In this document: one piece after another, positions 29,761-38,820 of the stretch
How the letters are laid out: each line of letters opens with the position of its first letter
Position numbering within the stretch: the stretch's first letter is position 1
Notes under the pieces: model-generated
Databases searched by the model: none
Seen by the model: only the letters and a program-made list of their open reading frames with translations
What the model was told of the DNA's origin: nothing
Made by a program: the position numbers and the translations under genes
Assembly (NCBI RefSeq): GCF_014596725.1
Contig: NZ_JACVEG010000002.1
Span: 682,001 to 746,000 of the forward strand
Length of the DNA stretch: 64,000 nt
Direction: 5' to 3'
Source of the DNA: Vibrio sp. Y2-5
GTDB lineage: Bacteria > Pseudomonadota > Gammaproteobacteria > Enterobacterales > Vibrionaceae

Positions 29761-31086
29761 TCAGGAGGTTTGAAGCGTATAGTTTTGTTCTATTTTCTTG
29801 AGCGTTCTTTGATAGACCCACCAAGCGGTGCTACCCGCCAATAAGTTACCAATGAAGGCGCCGATAAACAGACCTTGTAGTCCACCAAACTCAGAACCTA
29901 TCCATAAACACGGCAAGAAGAAAATAAACAGCCTTAATGCTGAAATCGTTAAAGCGATATAAGACTTACCCAACGCGTTCGACACTGACACCATCAGCAT
30001 ACAAACTCCTAGCGAACCTAAACTTAGCGGCACAATCATTAAATGCCAGTTCAAGATGGTTTCGACGCTCGCTTCGCTGGTCATCAGTGATGCAAGAGGA
30101 GTGGATAGCACGATAGTAATCAGCGCAATAGCAAGCTGGGAAATCAGGATAAATCGAATGGCGATAGTTACCAGCTTTCTGATATCCGCAAGCTTTCCAG
30201 CGCCTAACATTCTGCCGATCATCGGTGGCATAGACATGGTTAACGCCAAAACGGCAACGATGGCAAAAAACTCAAAACGTGAACCCAGAGCCCATGCCGC
30301 AACCGCTGTCGCGCCAAAGCTTGCTAATAGCTTAGTGGCCAGCATAGAGGAGAGCGGTGGTAATAGTTGGCTCAGCATAGCTGGCCCCATGATATGTCCA
30401 ATGGATTTAACGCTGGAGATAATTTCCAGATCATGCCATTCATAGCTCAGCCAATGTTTGTTATAAACTTTTGGCAAAACAACGGCTACACCGATGCCAA
30501 ACGCCAAAATGGTCGCAATTGCAGCGCCATTAATGCCGAGATCGAATACAAAGATAAACAGGGGATCCAATACTAGATTTAGTACGCTGGTAACCATCAT
30601 CATGGTACCTGGAAGCATAGTATTTCCGTTGGCACGACAGACACTGTAAAGAAAATACAGAACTGCGCCCGTCCAAGCGCTGATAGCCCACCAAATCCAA
30701 TAGACATCAATAATCGAATAGATGGTTTCAGGTGCATCAAGTAAGGAAAGGATAGGGTAACGAAGTAAGTAGATGATCAGGCCGAAGACGGCAACACAGC
30801 CGCTACCCATAGCTAATACTAAACCACCCAACTGTTTAGCGTATCGTGTTTTTTCTGCACCTAAAGCCTTGGAAATGACAGCCGTGGTTGCAATGCCCAG
30901 CCCGACCTGAACACCGATAATGACCATTTGCAACGGCATAGTGAAACCTTGTGTTGCAAGCGGTAAAACACCAAGTTGGCCGATAAACGCACTATCGACT
31001 AACTGAAAGCTCATTAGTGACAGGACGCCAAAAAGCATCGGCCAAGTCATTTGAAATAGCTGATTAGATAATGATGGAGGATTCAT
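29761..31086 (-). CDS. MATE family efflux transporter
   Basis: 441 residues, about 12 membrane helices. N-terminal 'LFQMTWPMLFGVLSLMSFQLVDSAFIGQLGVLPLAT' and the mirrored second half beginning near 'SIGHIMGPAMLSQLLPPLSSMLATKLLASFGATAVAAWALGSR' show the two-bundle MatE fold. The family exports cationic drugs or metabolites in exchange for Na+ or H+. Monocistronic, ending at the shared terminator with aroG. Confidence 0.9.
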   Translation of the reverse strand: MNPPSLSNQLFQMTWPMLFGVLSLMSFQLVDSAFIGQLGVLPLATQGFTMPLQMVIIGVQVGLGIATTAVISKALGAEKTRYAKQLGGLVLAMGSGCVAVFGLIIYLLRYPILSLLDAPETIYSIIDVYWIWWAISAWTGAVLYFLYSVCRANGNTMLPGTMMMVTSVLNLVLDPLFIFVFDLGINGAAIATILAFGIGVAVVLPKVYNKHWLSYEWHDLEIISSVKSIGHIMGPAMLSQLLPPLSSMLATKLLASFGATAVAAWALGSRFEFFAIVAVLALTMSMPPMIGRMLGAGKLADIRKLVTIAIRFILISQLAIALITIVLSTPLASLMTSEASVETILNWHLMIVPLSLGSLGVCMLMVSVSNALGKSYIALTISALRLFIFFLPCLWIGSEFGGLQGLFIGAFIGNLLAGSTAWWVYQRTLKKIEQNYTLQTS

Positions 31087-31190
31087 TAGTGAATTATGAT
31101 CTTAGTTGTTTTGAGAATGTTAATGACGTTTATTATGAGCTAATGCCGCCGCTATTGGTACCTTGAAAAGCCAACTAATGGTCAGATAAA

Positions 31191-31219
31191 GAAAAAGCGC
31201 CTCATGTGAGACGCTTTTC
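31191..31219 (-). terminator. Terminator of the Aer-like receptor gene
   Basis: Imperfect inverted repeat AAAAGCGCCTCA / TGAGACGCTTTT (one mismatch) at 31192-31218; on the minus strand it is followed by Ts. Confidence 0.7.
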
Positions 31220-31233
31220 AAAGTATCCAAAGC

Positions 31234-32790
31234 TTATAAACGTCGGAATTGTTTAACCAGTACACCTTGTGAATTGAGGTTAGTTACCAGTGCTTTGCAC
31301 TGTTCATGGGTATCATTCGCTAGCAATAAAGTCGCGCTTGAGCCATCACTGATAGACTGCACACTCATGTTCATGCTTTCTGTTACCCGCACCATTTCAT
31401 CTACTGCTGTCGCTATATATTCATTTTTTTGCGCAATATCAGCCATTTGTGACAACAGGGCTTTTAATTTATCGCCCGATTCATTTGCACTGTTTACACA
31501 ACTTTGAGAAAGCGAGTTACCTTGGCTGATTGCTTCCACCGCTTCATGCGTACTGCTCTGAATGGTTTGCACAATATTTTGTATTTCACTGCTGGATTCT
31601 GAACTGCGTTGCGCCAGTTTACGTACTTCGTCTGCAACCACGGCAAAGCCGCGGCCTTGTTCTCCTGCCCGAGCCGCTTCGATGGCAGCGTTTAGTGCTA
31701 GTAAATTGGTTTGATCGGAAACGTTTTGTATGACTTCTATCACCTGACCAATGGTTGCACTTTGAGCTGAGAGTTTTTCGATGACAGTGGTAGCAGAGTC
31801 CAGTTGTTTGGCTAACTGAACAATAGAATTCACCGTATCTTCTACGGAGTCCATACCTTCATTTGCAGCTGTCTGAGCATTGTTTGCTGCGGCAGATGCT
31901 GCTTGCGCGTTGTTTGCAATTTCATTGGCTGTTGAGCTCATTTCAGTAATAGCGGTAGCCACTTGCTCAGTTTCGCGCGTTTGACCATCTAAGTTGTCAG
32001 CGGTGTGGTTGCAGTTTACAGACGATACTTTTGCCGCTTCAGACAACTGGAAATTCGAGTCCTGAATTCGACCAACCACAGCGTTGAGTTCAGATTGACG
32101 CATCTTCAGTGCGAGCTGAATTTCTGAAATATCATCAACACGCTTGTTATAAACAAGTTCCATTAATGGGTTATCAAACACTTTGCGTGCTGTTTCGGTC
32201 ACTCTTTCTAGACGGCGAGTCAAGGCGTAGCTGGTCACGATACTCAATAGCAGCATCATTGGGACACCAGCACCTGACAAGAAATGATCAACAGCGGCTG
32301 CAATGACTGCCGCGCCAAGAAATCCTACCGTCATACGCTGCCATAAACGCGTTCTAGGTAACTTGAGCTGCCAAGGCGTTTTGTTAGCGCGGATCTGTGC
32401 ATAGACCTTTTCCGCATTATCTACATGTTCGCGGTTAGGAGATAAGCGAACGGATTGATACTCGACCGTTTTGCCGTTTTCAATGATTGGAGATGCAAAA
32501 GCATCTACCCAGTAATGATCGCCTGATTTGGTTCGGTTTTTTACAATACCCATCCAAGAGTGGCCTTTCTTTAAATGTGACCACATGTCCTGAAATGCAG
32601 CTTCTGGCATGTCCGGATGGCGAACCACGTTGTGAGGCTGACCAACCATTTCTTCTAGGCTGTATCCGGCAACTTCACAAAACTCTTCGCTGGCATAAGT
32701 AATATGACTATTTGGTTGAGTGATAGAGAGTAAATTGTAATGAGGAGGGTAAAGGACTTCTTTTTGTGTTACTGGTTGATTATTACGCAT
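31234..32790 (-). CDS. Aer-like PAS methyl-accepting protein
   Basis: 518 residues from the ATG at 32790 (an in-frame GTG at 32826 would add 12). N-terminal PAS domain (about 20-125; '[33 protein letters not shown]' and '[22 protein letters not shown]' are the Aer FAD-PAS hallmarks), a short membrane anchor (about 160-195), a linker, and a signalling domain with '[20 protein letters not shown]'. Aer proteins sense redox state through FAD and steer aerotaxis. No periplasmic domain. This is the third chemotaxis transducer in the window. Confidence 0.9.
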   Translation of the reverse strand: MRNNQPVTQKEVLYPPHYNLLSITQPNSHITYASEEFCEVAGYSLEEMVGQPHNVVRHPDMPEAAFQDMWSHLKKGHSWMGIVKNRTKSGDHYWVDAFASPIIENGKTVEYQSVRLSPNREHVDNAEKVYAQIRANKTPWQLKLPRTRLWQRMTVGFLGAAVIAAAVDHFLSGAGVPMMLLLSIVTSYALTRRLERVTETARKVFDNPLMELVYNKRVDDISEIQLALKMRQSELNAVVGRIQDSNFQLSEAAKVSSVNCNHTADNLDGQTRETEQVATAITEMSSTANEIANNAQAASAAANNAQTAANEGMDSVEDTVNSIVQLAKQLDSATTVIEKLSAQSATIGQVIEVIQNVSDQTNLLALNAAIEAARAGEQGRGFAVVADEVRKLAQRSSESSSEIQNIVQTIQSSTHEAVEAISQGNSLSQSCVNSANESGDKLKALLSQMADIAQKNEYIATAVDEMVRVTESMNMSVQSISDGSSATLLLANDTHEQCKALVTNLNSQGVLVKQFRRL

Positions 32791-33031
32791 TGTGTTGAGC
32801 ACCCTAAAATAATTAAAAATGTACACCTAGCGTTTGACGAGATTTGTAGTTTAAAAGACGTCGCGTACTGATTATGTTGTAGGGTTTATGATTGTTATTT
32901 GCTCGATTTATACTGACGTCACATCAGAAATGCAATCAGACAATAATATGCTGTGTTAAAACGGGATATTTCTCACTAAATTTGTGGTACTAGTCTGACA
33001 TAGGATTATGCCAGACCGTTTGAACGTCATC

Positions 33032-33415
33032 TTAGTCAAGATAGGTCCAGCTATCTGCACCATCAAAATATCGGATTTTGATATTGTTGAGCAGAGCTGG
33101 ATTGAACATGCGGTAGTTAACAGCGAGCCGATCGCTGTTAGATTTGCTCGCAGAAGAATAATGCGTAATACAGCCACATTTCTTGCAATGGTGGAACAGA
33201 ATTTCTTTATCACTCCAACTGTAGCTTTCCACTCCACTCTCTTTTACTGTGATAGTGACTTGCGGTTGTTTGAAGTATCCCCAAATTGAAGCGTAACGCG
33301 AGCAAATAGAACAGTTACATTCAGTGGCCGTTTTTGATGGGTAGGGAATGGTTAATGTGACATTCCCGCAGTGGCAACGGCCAGTAAGCATTTCTTCAGT
33401 GTCAGAGTGCGACAT
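33032..33415 (-). CDS. GFA family (glutathione-dependent formaldehyde-activating-like) protein
   Basis: 127 residues. Zinc-binding cysteines: 'GRCHCGNVTL', 'CNCSICSRYASIWGYF' and 'HCKKCGCIT', the GFA/CENP-V pattern. The fold binds zinc and sometimes glutathione; the biological role of most members is unknown. The gene ends 9 bp after the preceding TrmY-like gene, so they form an operon. No formaldehyde genes are nearby. Confidence 0.85.
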   Translation of the reverse strand: MSHSDTEEMLTGRCHCGNVTLTIPYPSKTATECNCSICSRYASIWGYFKQPQVTITVKESGVESYSWSDKEILFHHCKKCGCITHYSSASKSNSDRLAVNYRMFNPALLNNIKIRYFDGADSWTYLD

Positions 33416-33424
33416 TGTTTACCT

Positions 33425-34021
33425 TTATTCACGCATATCAAGTTCGTTGTGAATAATCGTAATACATTGGGAAGCAAATAGCATTTTTGGACCTAAGCTG
33501 AGTTTTTCAACGCCTAACCGTTTCAGTGAGTTACCAGTTTTCTTCGGCATTGGAATATGGTCAGTCAACAGGAAGCAAGGATTTGGACCAATGTCGATGG
33601 TGCGAATGGATTCGCCTTTCTTATCCATCATGTACATAGAATGTGTATCAGCCAGCTTAGTGACCAAGGCTTCGAAACTGATTGTCTGAACAGTGAGCCC
33701 CGGCTGAACTTCGCGAATCTGCTCTTTGGTCATGCCGAGAGATTTATCCAATGCTTTGACCAACAGAGCAATTAAAGCTGCTTCGTGGAAACCGCCAACA
33801 TCACTGATGGTATTGGCATCAATCGTGATGGTGCGTGAGTAATCTTGGGTACTTTCCAGCACGAGGTGAATAACGGCGTCTTCACGGTGCGACTGAGCGG
33901 TGAAAATCGCGTTCATAATACCGTGTGCAAGAATTTCCGCATGGGCTTTGCCACCCACTTCAGCTTGCAGTTTTTGACTATCGGTTGGGGCTGAACGTGC
34001 TCTAAGAACAAAAGTACGCAT
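33425..34021 (-). CDS. TrmY-like pseudouridine methyltransferase (SPOUT)
   Basis: 198 residues. 'MRTFVLRARSAPTDSQKL', 'GGKAHAEILAHGIMNAIF', 'GGFHEAALIALLVKALDKSLGM' and the C-terminal 'GPNPCFLLTDHIPM' followed by 'LSLGPKMLFASQCITIIHNEL' match the TrmY/UPF0217 family. Archaeal TrmY methylates N1 of pseudouridine 54 in tRNA. Bacterial tRNAs normally carry m5U/T at position 54, so the substrate of bacterial members is unclear. S-adenosylmethionine is the expected methyl donor through the trefoil-knot C-terminus. Operon with the GFA gene. Confidence 0.85.
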   Translation of the reverse strand: MRTFVLRARSAPTDSQKLQAEVGGKAHAEILAHGIMNAIFTAQSHREDAVIHLVLESTQDYSRTITIDANTISDVGGFHEAALIALLVKALDKSLGMTKEQIREVQPGLTVQTISFEALVTKLADTHSMYMMDKKGESIRTIDIGPNPCFLLTDHIPMPKKTGNSLKRLGVEKLSLGPKMLFASQCITIIHNELDMRE

Positions 34022-34065
34022 TGGGTTCCTCTAATGTGTAGCGAAATTAGGAGACAACAGAAACA

Positions 34066-34092
34066 CAAAAGGCCGCATATAGCGACCTTTTC
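34066..34092 (-). terminator. Terminator of the first cold-shock gene
   Basis: 10-bp stem of AAAAGGTCGC and GCGGCCTTTT on the minus strand (one U-G pair), loop TATAT, ending in Ts. Confidence 0.8.
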
Positions 34093-34119
34093 ACGTCAAT
34101 CCGAAGATTGTAAGCAAGC

Positions 34120-34329
34120 TTAGATAACAGTTACGTTAGCAGCTTGTGGGCCTTTTTGGCCGTTTTCTACAGTGAAAGAAACCTTTTGGCCTTCTTTCAG
34201 AGTTTTAAAACCTTCTGCAGTGATTGCACGGAAGTGTACGAATACGTCTGCGCCGCCGTTATCTTGAGCGATGAAACCAAAACCTTTAGTTTCGTTAAAC
34301 CATTTAACGGTACCAGTAGTGTTAGACAT
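34120..34329 (-). CDS. CspA family cold-shock protein
   Basis: 69 residues: '[31 protein letters not shown]' contains both RNA-binding motifs (KGFGFI, DVFVHF), and '[23 protein letters not shown]' ends the five-stranded barrel. These proteins bind single-stranded RNA/DNA and act as RNA chaperones at low temperature. A GGAGA site precedes the ATG. The long gap upstream (34330-34754) gives room for a long structured 5' leader, which in this family controls expression by temperature. Confidence 0.93.
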   Translation of the reverse strand: MSNTTGTVKWFNETKGFGFIAQDNGGADVFVHFRAITAEGFKTLKEGQKVSFTVENGQKGPQAANVTVI

Positions 34330-34754
34330 GATGTCTCCAAATCTTAAAAAATTAATCTATTTAGCCAAAAGAAGGCGCTTATTACTTAGGTGACGTTTGA
34401 ACAAAATGCTTCTACATATAACTGGCTAAACGCTAGTACCGGAAGGTTTCCTTCGCACAACCTATCGAGCGTGAATCGATTGGACGCGCGCATAATAACG
34501 CAACTACCCGTAATACACTAGCGAATATTTCAAATTAAGTGAAAGCACGCACACTCAAACGAAAACAAAGTAAGTTTAGACCATAATTATGTAACTTTTG
34601 TGGATCTGTAAAGTTATTGGGTCACGTTTTAGTCGATTGATTGAAGCTGATGCCAAAAAATTTGTAGTAAACAATGATTACTTAAACCCGTAAGAAGAAT
34701 AAATAGCATATGCTATTTAAGATTTACATTGTAAACGTTTGGGAACTTATTGTT
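34330..34754. promoter_or_regulatory. Cold-shock leader and divergent promoter region
   Basis: 425 bp without a gene. Near the csp start (34360-34381) lies a GCC-N7-GGCGC element that is also found before the second csp gene (51633-51655), hinting at a shared leader fold. A GGAAGG / CCTTC hairpin lies near 34440-34455. Promoters for csp (minus) and the thioesterase (plus) must be here; I cannot fix their boxes. Confidence 0.45.
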
Positions 34755-35174
34755 ATGACGCATTTTCACAAAACACATGTCATGTGCGCGGTGTGTGGTA
34801 AAGAAGAAAATAACTATTACTCTTTGGGCGCTGAGTTCACGATTAAAGAGGATCATACTGTTCAGAGTGTTTTTACCGTTTTGCCTCGGCATCAGGGCTA
34901 CTTTGGTTTATTGCATGGTGGAATAGCAAGCTCATTGCTTGATGCTGCGATGACACACTGTTTGCTGAGTCAACAAATAACGGCGTTAACCGCTCAACTA
35001 GATGTGCGTTATCACCATCCGATAAAAGTCGGTGACCAGATCAACATCATTGGCGAGCTGTTAACTGTAAAACGAGGCATCTATTTCTTAAAAGCGTATT
35101 TGAATGTAGGGCAGGAAACACGAGTGTCTGCAAATGGAAAATTTATTGCTTCAAAGCTCGCAGAAATTGATTGA
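34755..35174 (+). CDS. PaaI-type hotdog thioesterase
   Basis: 139 residues from the ATG at 34755; a start at 34710 would add 15 hydrophobic residues without function. The hotdog helix motif 'YFGLLHGGIASSLLDAAMTHCLL' (HGG-x3-x2-D) and 'ITALTAQLDVRYHHPIKVGD' (N/Q-L-x-V-x-Y-x-x-P) identify a PaaI/YbgC-like acyl-CoA thioesterase. An unusual N-terminal CxxC (MCAVCGKE) may bind metal. Substrate unknown. Confidence 0.85.
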   Translation: MTHFHKTHVMCAVCGKEENNYYSLGAEFTIKEDHTVQSVFTVLPRHQGYFGLLHGGIASSLLDAAMTHCLLSQQITALTAQLDVRYHHPIKVGDQINIIGELLTVKRGIYFLKAYLNVGQETRVSANGKFIASKLAEID

Positions 35175-35177
35175 AAG

Positions 35178-35207
35178 AGAAGCTAACCAAATAAAGGGTT
35201 AGCTTCT
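35178..35207 (+). terminator. Stem-loop between thioesterase and lactate operon
   Basis: Perfect 11-bp stem AGAAGCTAACC / GGTTAGCTTCT, 8-nt loop. The following tract is A-rich, not T-rich, so termination may be Rho-assisted. Downstream (35225-35252) a 14-bp CTATTCGTTAGTTG-like unit occurs twice in tandem. Confidence 0.45.
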
Positions 35208-35270
35208 AAATAGTCAACGTCGTTTCTATTCGTTAGTTGCTATTCGTTAGTTTCTTGTCGTTCGTTTCTA

Positions 35271-38099
35271 TTAATGTGGTCGGGAAACTTCATCCACCAG
35301 ATAAAGAATCGACTGATAAGTGATTCCACTGTGATGTGATAAACCTATTTCACAGGTTCGGCTATTACTGAAACCTCTTGTGCAGCCTTCAGGTACTTGC
35401 TCTTTGAGTGGATGAACCGCAGCAGCATTGAGTTCTGGGGTAGTAAAACCTTTGTCGCCCGCCCAACCACAACATTCAATGTGCTCCGGTATAACGACAT
35501 TGCTCACGCAAGCTCTCGCAAGATTCGCCATCTCATTAGTCAGTCCCATACGTCTCGAGCTGCATGTAACATGCAACATCACTGTTTCTTGTTTTGGTGT
35601 GATGTTGAGATGTTCCAGCAAGTGTTGGCTTACAAACCCAGAAGGCTCGTATATTTTTAGCGGTTTTGTGAAAAGTTCGATACTGCGTTTCGCACATGGA
35701 CTGGTATCCATCAACACTGGGTAACGACCAAACTGGCTGGCTTTCCACAATACTTCCTCTAATTGAAGTGCTTTATCGTTGGCGATATCACGCATACCTT
35801 TGCTGTCATAGGGCATTCCACAACATTGCTGATTAATATCTTCAGGGAGAATCACCTCGTATCCGGCTTTATTGAGAATGGAAAGAGTGACTTCCGTTAA
35901 AGGGCGCTGATCTGTAGCATCGGTTTGTTGCCCCATGCTACGACTGGCACACGATGGAAGATAAACCACTTTCTTATCGCGTTGTGGAAGATCATTAGCC
36001 GCTTTCTCAAGTGGGTATCGGTTTGCTTGTGGCATTTCTGCAAGCCAAACAGGCGTTTTCCCCTGAGTCAGTTTTCGAGTTCCTTCGACGATACGCTTGA
36101 CCGATGTTTCGCCAAGGATTCCAGAAGCGAGCTTATTCATTTTTAACGCTGAGCGTGTCATTGCAGTTGTGGCGGAAAAGTGTTCTGCCGTCCAACGAGC
36201 TATCGGTGTGAATTTTTCGTATTTTGCGCTGCGCAGTTTTTTAACCAGATCGCCGGTATTGATTCCAACGGGACATCGTTCGGCGCACAATCCGGTTGCG
36301 GCACAAGTATCTAGCCCTTGGTATTCGAACACTTTATTTAATTCGTCAGCTGATGCTTGTTCTCCGTTCTTGCGTCGACGTTGAAGCTCTCGGTAGAGAA
36401 CAATGCGTTGACGTGGCGACAACGTCAGCGTTCGAGAAGGGCAAACCGGTTCGCAGAACCCACACTCTATACAGCGGTCTACGAGATCATCTGCCGCTGG
36501 CATCAATTTCAAGTTATCTAAATGCGCTTTAGGGTTGCTGTTGATAATCACCCCAGGATTCAACAAGCCATTTGGATCAAATAAGGCTTTGATTTTCTGC
36601 ATCAATTCATAGCCTTCTTTACCCCATTCGAGTTCAACATACGGAGCCATATTTCGCCCCGTACCGTGTTCCGCTTTTAATGAACCTTGGTATTTCACTG
36701 CAACTAAATCTGCCACGTCATCCATAAAGGCTCCGTATCGCTCGATTTCCTGCTGCTGTTCAAATCCCTGTGTAAAGACAAAATGCAAGTTGCCTTCCAG
36801 CGCATGGCCGAAAATGATCGCTTCTTGATAATGGTATTTATCAAATAGTTTTTGCAGGTCACGAATACCGTTAGCAAGATTTTCAATCGGGAAGGCGACG
36901 TCTTCGATAATAACGGTAGTTCCCACCTCTCTTACCGCTCCAACCGCAGGGAACATGCCTTTGCGAATTCCCCAAAGCGTTGAGACAGTATTGGCGTCGG
37001 AAGTGAAAGGAACCGATTCGATGATGTTGAAGTTTTTTAGCAACTCCATCACTTCACCGCATTGGTGCAGCAATGCTTTATGGTGACTCGCGTGCGATTC
37101 AATAAGTAGCGCTGCGGCTTCTAAATCGAGAGACTTGATGAAATCAGGCATACCCGCTTTATCAGCGACTGAACGCATGGCTCTGCCATCCATCATTTCC
37201 ACCGCAGCAACGGGAGATTGTTTTAATCTGGTTACGGCTTGGCTTGCTTGTTCAATATTTTCAAATACCAGCAATGCTGAGGCTTTATAGCTGTGTTCCA
37301 CTACAGTGTTATAGGTAATTTCGGCGATAAAGCCGAGTGTGCCTTCAGAACCAATAAATAGGTGCTTAAGAATATCAATCGGGTCATCATAATCAACCAG
37401 CGCATTGAGGGCGTAACCTGTCGTGTTTTTTAAGCGATATTTGTGTTTGATTCGAGCGCTCAGTTCTTTGTTCGCCAGCGTCTCTTTTCTTAACGTTTCT
37501 AAACCAGATACTAGGTCGCTTCTTTGTTGCTTAAAGGTTTCTACGCTGTTTGAATCACTGGTGTCCAACACAAGACCATCTGCAAACACCACCTTCATAT
37601 TGTCGACCGTTTGGTAAGAGTTTTGTGCAGTACCGCAGCACATGCCGCTCGCATTGTTCGCCGCAATTCCGCCAATTTTGCATGTATTTATAGACGCGGG
37701 ATCTGGGCCTATCTTTCGTTGGAAAGGCGCAAGGTATTTGTTGGCATCAGCGCCAATTACTCCCGGCTGCAAACGAATTTTATCGCCTTGCTCTAAGATC
37801 TGATGCTTGCGCCAGTCATCGGTTAGAGTAATAAGCACAGAGTCTGAAACCGCTTGGCCAGATAAGCTGGTTCCCGCAGCGCGAAAGGTGAAGGGTAAAG
37901 CCAATTTCTCACAACTTTTAATCGCAAAAACGACTTCTTCAAGACTATTCAGACGCAGCACTACTTGTGGAATAAGCCGGTAAAAGCTTGCGTCTGTGCC
38001 GTATGCCAATCTTTGGGCTTCCTGAGTGATAATGCGTTCTTCATCGATTTGAGTCTTCAGAACATCTATCAGCTGTTGATACTGAGTTTTGATTGTCAT
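35271..38099 (-). CDS. FAD/Fe-S D-lactate dehydrogenase (Dld-II type)
   Basis: 942 residues. Order: FAD-binding domain (about 40-250; 'PFTFRAAGTSLSGQAVSD', 'IGGIAANNASGMCCG'), FAD-oxidase C-terminal domain (about 250-520), two 4Fe-4S motifs ('CIECGFCEPVCPSRTL' and 'CAATGLCAERCPVG', about 535-610), and CCG cysteine-rich domains ('QQCCGMPYDSKG', 'IECCGWAGDKGF'). This is the single-chain D-lactate dehydrogenase fused to ferredoxin and CCG domains, called Dld-II in Shewanella, where it is encoded beside lldEFG. Here it is the last gene of the same set. A glycolate or other 2-hydroxyacid oxidase role is the alternative. Inner-membrane face expected. Confidence 0.82.
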   Translation of the reverse strand: MTIKTQYQQLIDVLKTQIDEERIITQEAQRLAYGTDASFYRLIPQVVLRLNSLEEVVFAIKSCEKLALPFTFRAAGTSLSGQAVSDSVLITLTDDWRKHQILEQGDKIRLQPGVIGADANKYLAPFQRKIGPDPASINTCKIGGIAANNASGMCCGTAQNSYQTVDNMKVVFADGLVLDTSDSNSVETFKQQRSDLVSGLETLRKETLANKELSARIKHKYRLKNTTGYALNALVDYDDPIDILKHLFIGSEGTLGFIAEITYNTVVEHSYKASALLVFENIEQASQAVTRLKQSPVAAVEMMDGRAMRSVADKAGMPDFIKSLDLEAAALLIESHASHHKALLHQCGEVMELLKNFNIIESVPFTSDANTVSTLWGIRKGMFPAVGAVREVGTTVIIEDVAFPIENLANGIRDLQKLFDKYHYQEAIIFGHALEGNLHFVFTQGFEQQQEIERYGAFMDDVADLVAVKYQGSLKAEHGTGRNMAPYVELEWGKEGYELMQKIKALFDPNGLLNPGVIINSNPKAHLDNLKLMPAADDLVDRCIECGFCEPVCPSRTLTLSPRQRIVLYRELQRRRKNGEQASADELNKVFEYQGLDTCAATGLCAERCPVGINTGDLVKKLRSAKYEKFTPIARWTAEHFSATTAMTRSALKMNKLASGILGETSVKRIVEGTRKLTQGKTPVWLAEMPQANRYPLEKAANDLPQRDKKVVYLPSCASRSMGQQTDATDQRPLTEVTLSILNKAGYEVILPEDINQQCCGMPYDSKGMRDIANDKALQLEEVLWKASQFGRYPVLMDTSPCAKRSIELFTKPLKIYEPSGFVSQHLLEHLNITPKQETVMLHVTCSSRRMGLTNEMANLARACVSNVVIPEHIECCGWAGDKGFTTPELNAAAVHPLKEQVPEGCTRGFSNSRTCEIGLSHHSGITYQSILYLVDEVSRPH

Positions 38100-38160
38100 T
38101 TTCGTTATCTCGTTCCCGTTCCCGCGATTAGTTGCCTTTCATCCATTATTTATCTTTCGT

Positions 38161-38820
38161 CTATTTATCTTTAAGAATGAGGACGATAAGTTCACTTGGC
38201 CCATGTGCGCCATACGCTAAGGTTTGTTGAATATCAGCCGTTTTGGAAGGACCCGATATCAAAAGTGCGTTAGTCGGCATGTTTGCCATCCAGTTTTGTT
38301 CTGTCATCACTTCTAGAAAGTGATTGTGTAAGGTCGAGGCGTGCATCACTGCAATATGACATGGCGGAACCAGAGATAATGTTCTTGGCTCGTGTTCACT
38401 TGGCCATAAGACGAGAGCCCCTGTGTCAGCAATGCCTGCGAGTACATGCGTGACACCAACGTCCACTTCATGAAACAGCGCCGTTTTCCAGTTTTCAATT
38501 TCATTCTGATATTCAATAACATCTAACGCTTTTAAGCCTTGTCTGAAATCGTTAATCCATTCGCCTTTAGTGCCGATGGCTGCTCGCTGCCATCCTTTAT
38601 CCATCGCTAATGTTTTTAGAGTCGCGCCAATTTCTGAGCTGTCTAGTTGCATAACCTCTGCATGGCTTGCGTTGAGGGCTTGGCAAAATCGCGCCATTTT
38701 TTCTTGCTCAGTTTTACTCTTGTCGAATCCCCACGGTTCGAAGGCTATCTCCGCGCTTTGAACTGGAACAGCGTTGGCATTTTTGAGTTTTTTTAAGATG
38801 TTATCGCGTGCCGTATTCAT
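38161..38820 (-). CDS. lutC: L-lactate oxidation subunit LldG/LutC (LUD domain)
   Basis: 219 residues with the LUD domain: 'AGIADTGALVLWPSEHEPRTLSLVPPCHIAVM' is the family signature, and 'KSTADIQQTLAYGAHGPSELIVLIL' closes the domain. Third subunit of the LldEFG/LutABC L-lactate dehydrogenase complex. Its ATG overlaps the stop of lutB (TAATG), so it is coupled. The gap to the next gene, dld-II, is 61 bp. Confidence 0.88.
   Translation of the reverse strand: MNTARDNILKKLKNANAVPVQSAEIAFEPWGFDKSKTEQEKMARFCQALNASHAEVMQLDSSEIGATLKTLAMDKGWQRAAIGTKGEWINDFRQGLKALDVIEYQNEIENWKTALFHEVDVGVTHVLAGIADTGALVLWPSEHEPRTLSLVPPCHIAVMHASTLHNHFLEVMTEQNWMANMPTNALLISGPSKTADIQQTLAYGAHGPSELIVLILKDK

Noticed and set aside
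35225..35252. Tandem CTATTCGTTAGTT units near the lactate operon end considered as a mobile-element end
   Set aside because: Only two imperfect copies, no inverted partner and no transposase near.
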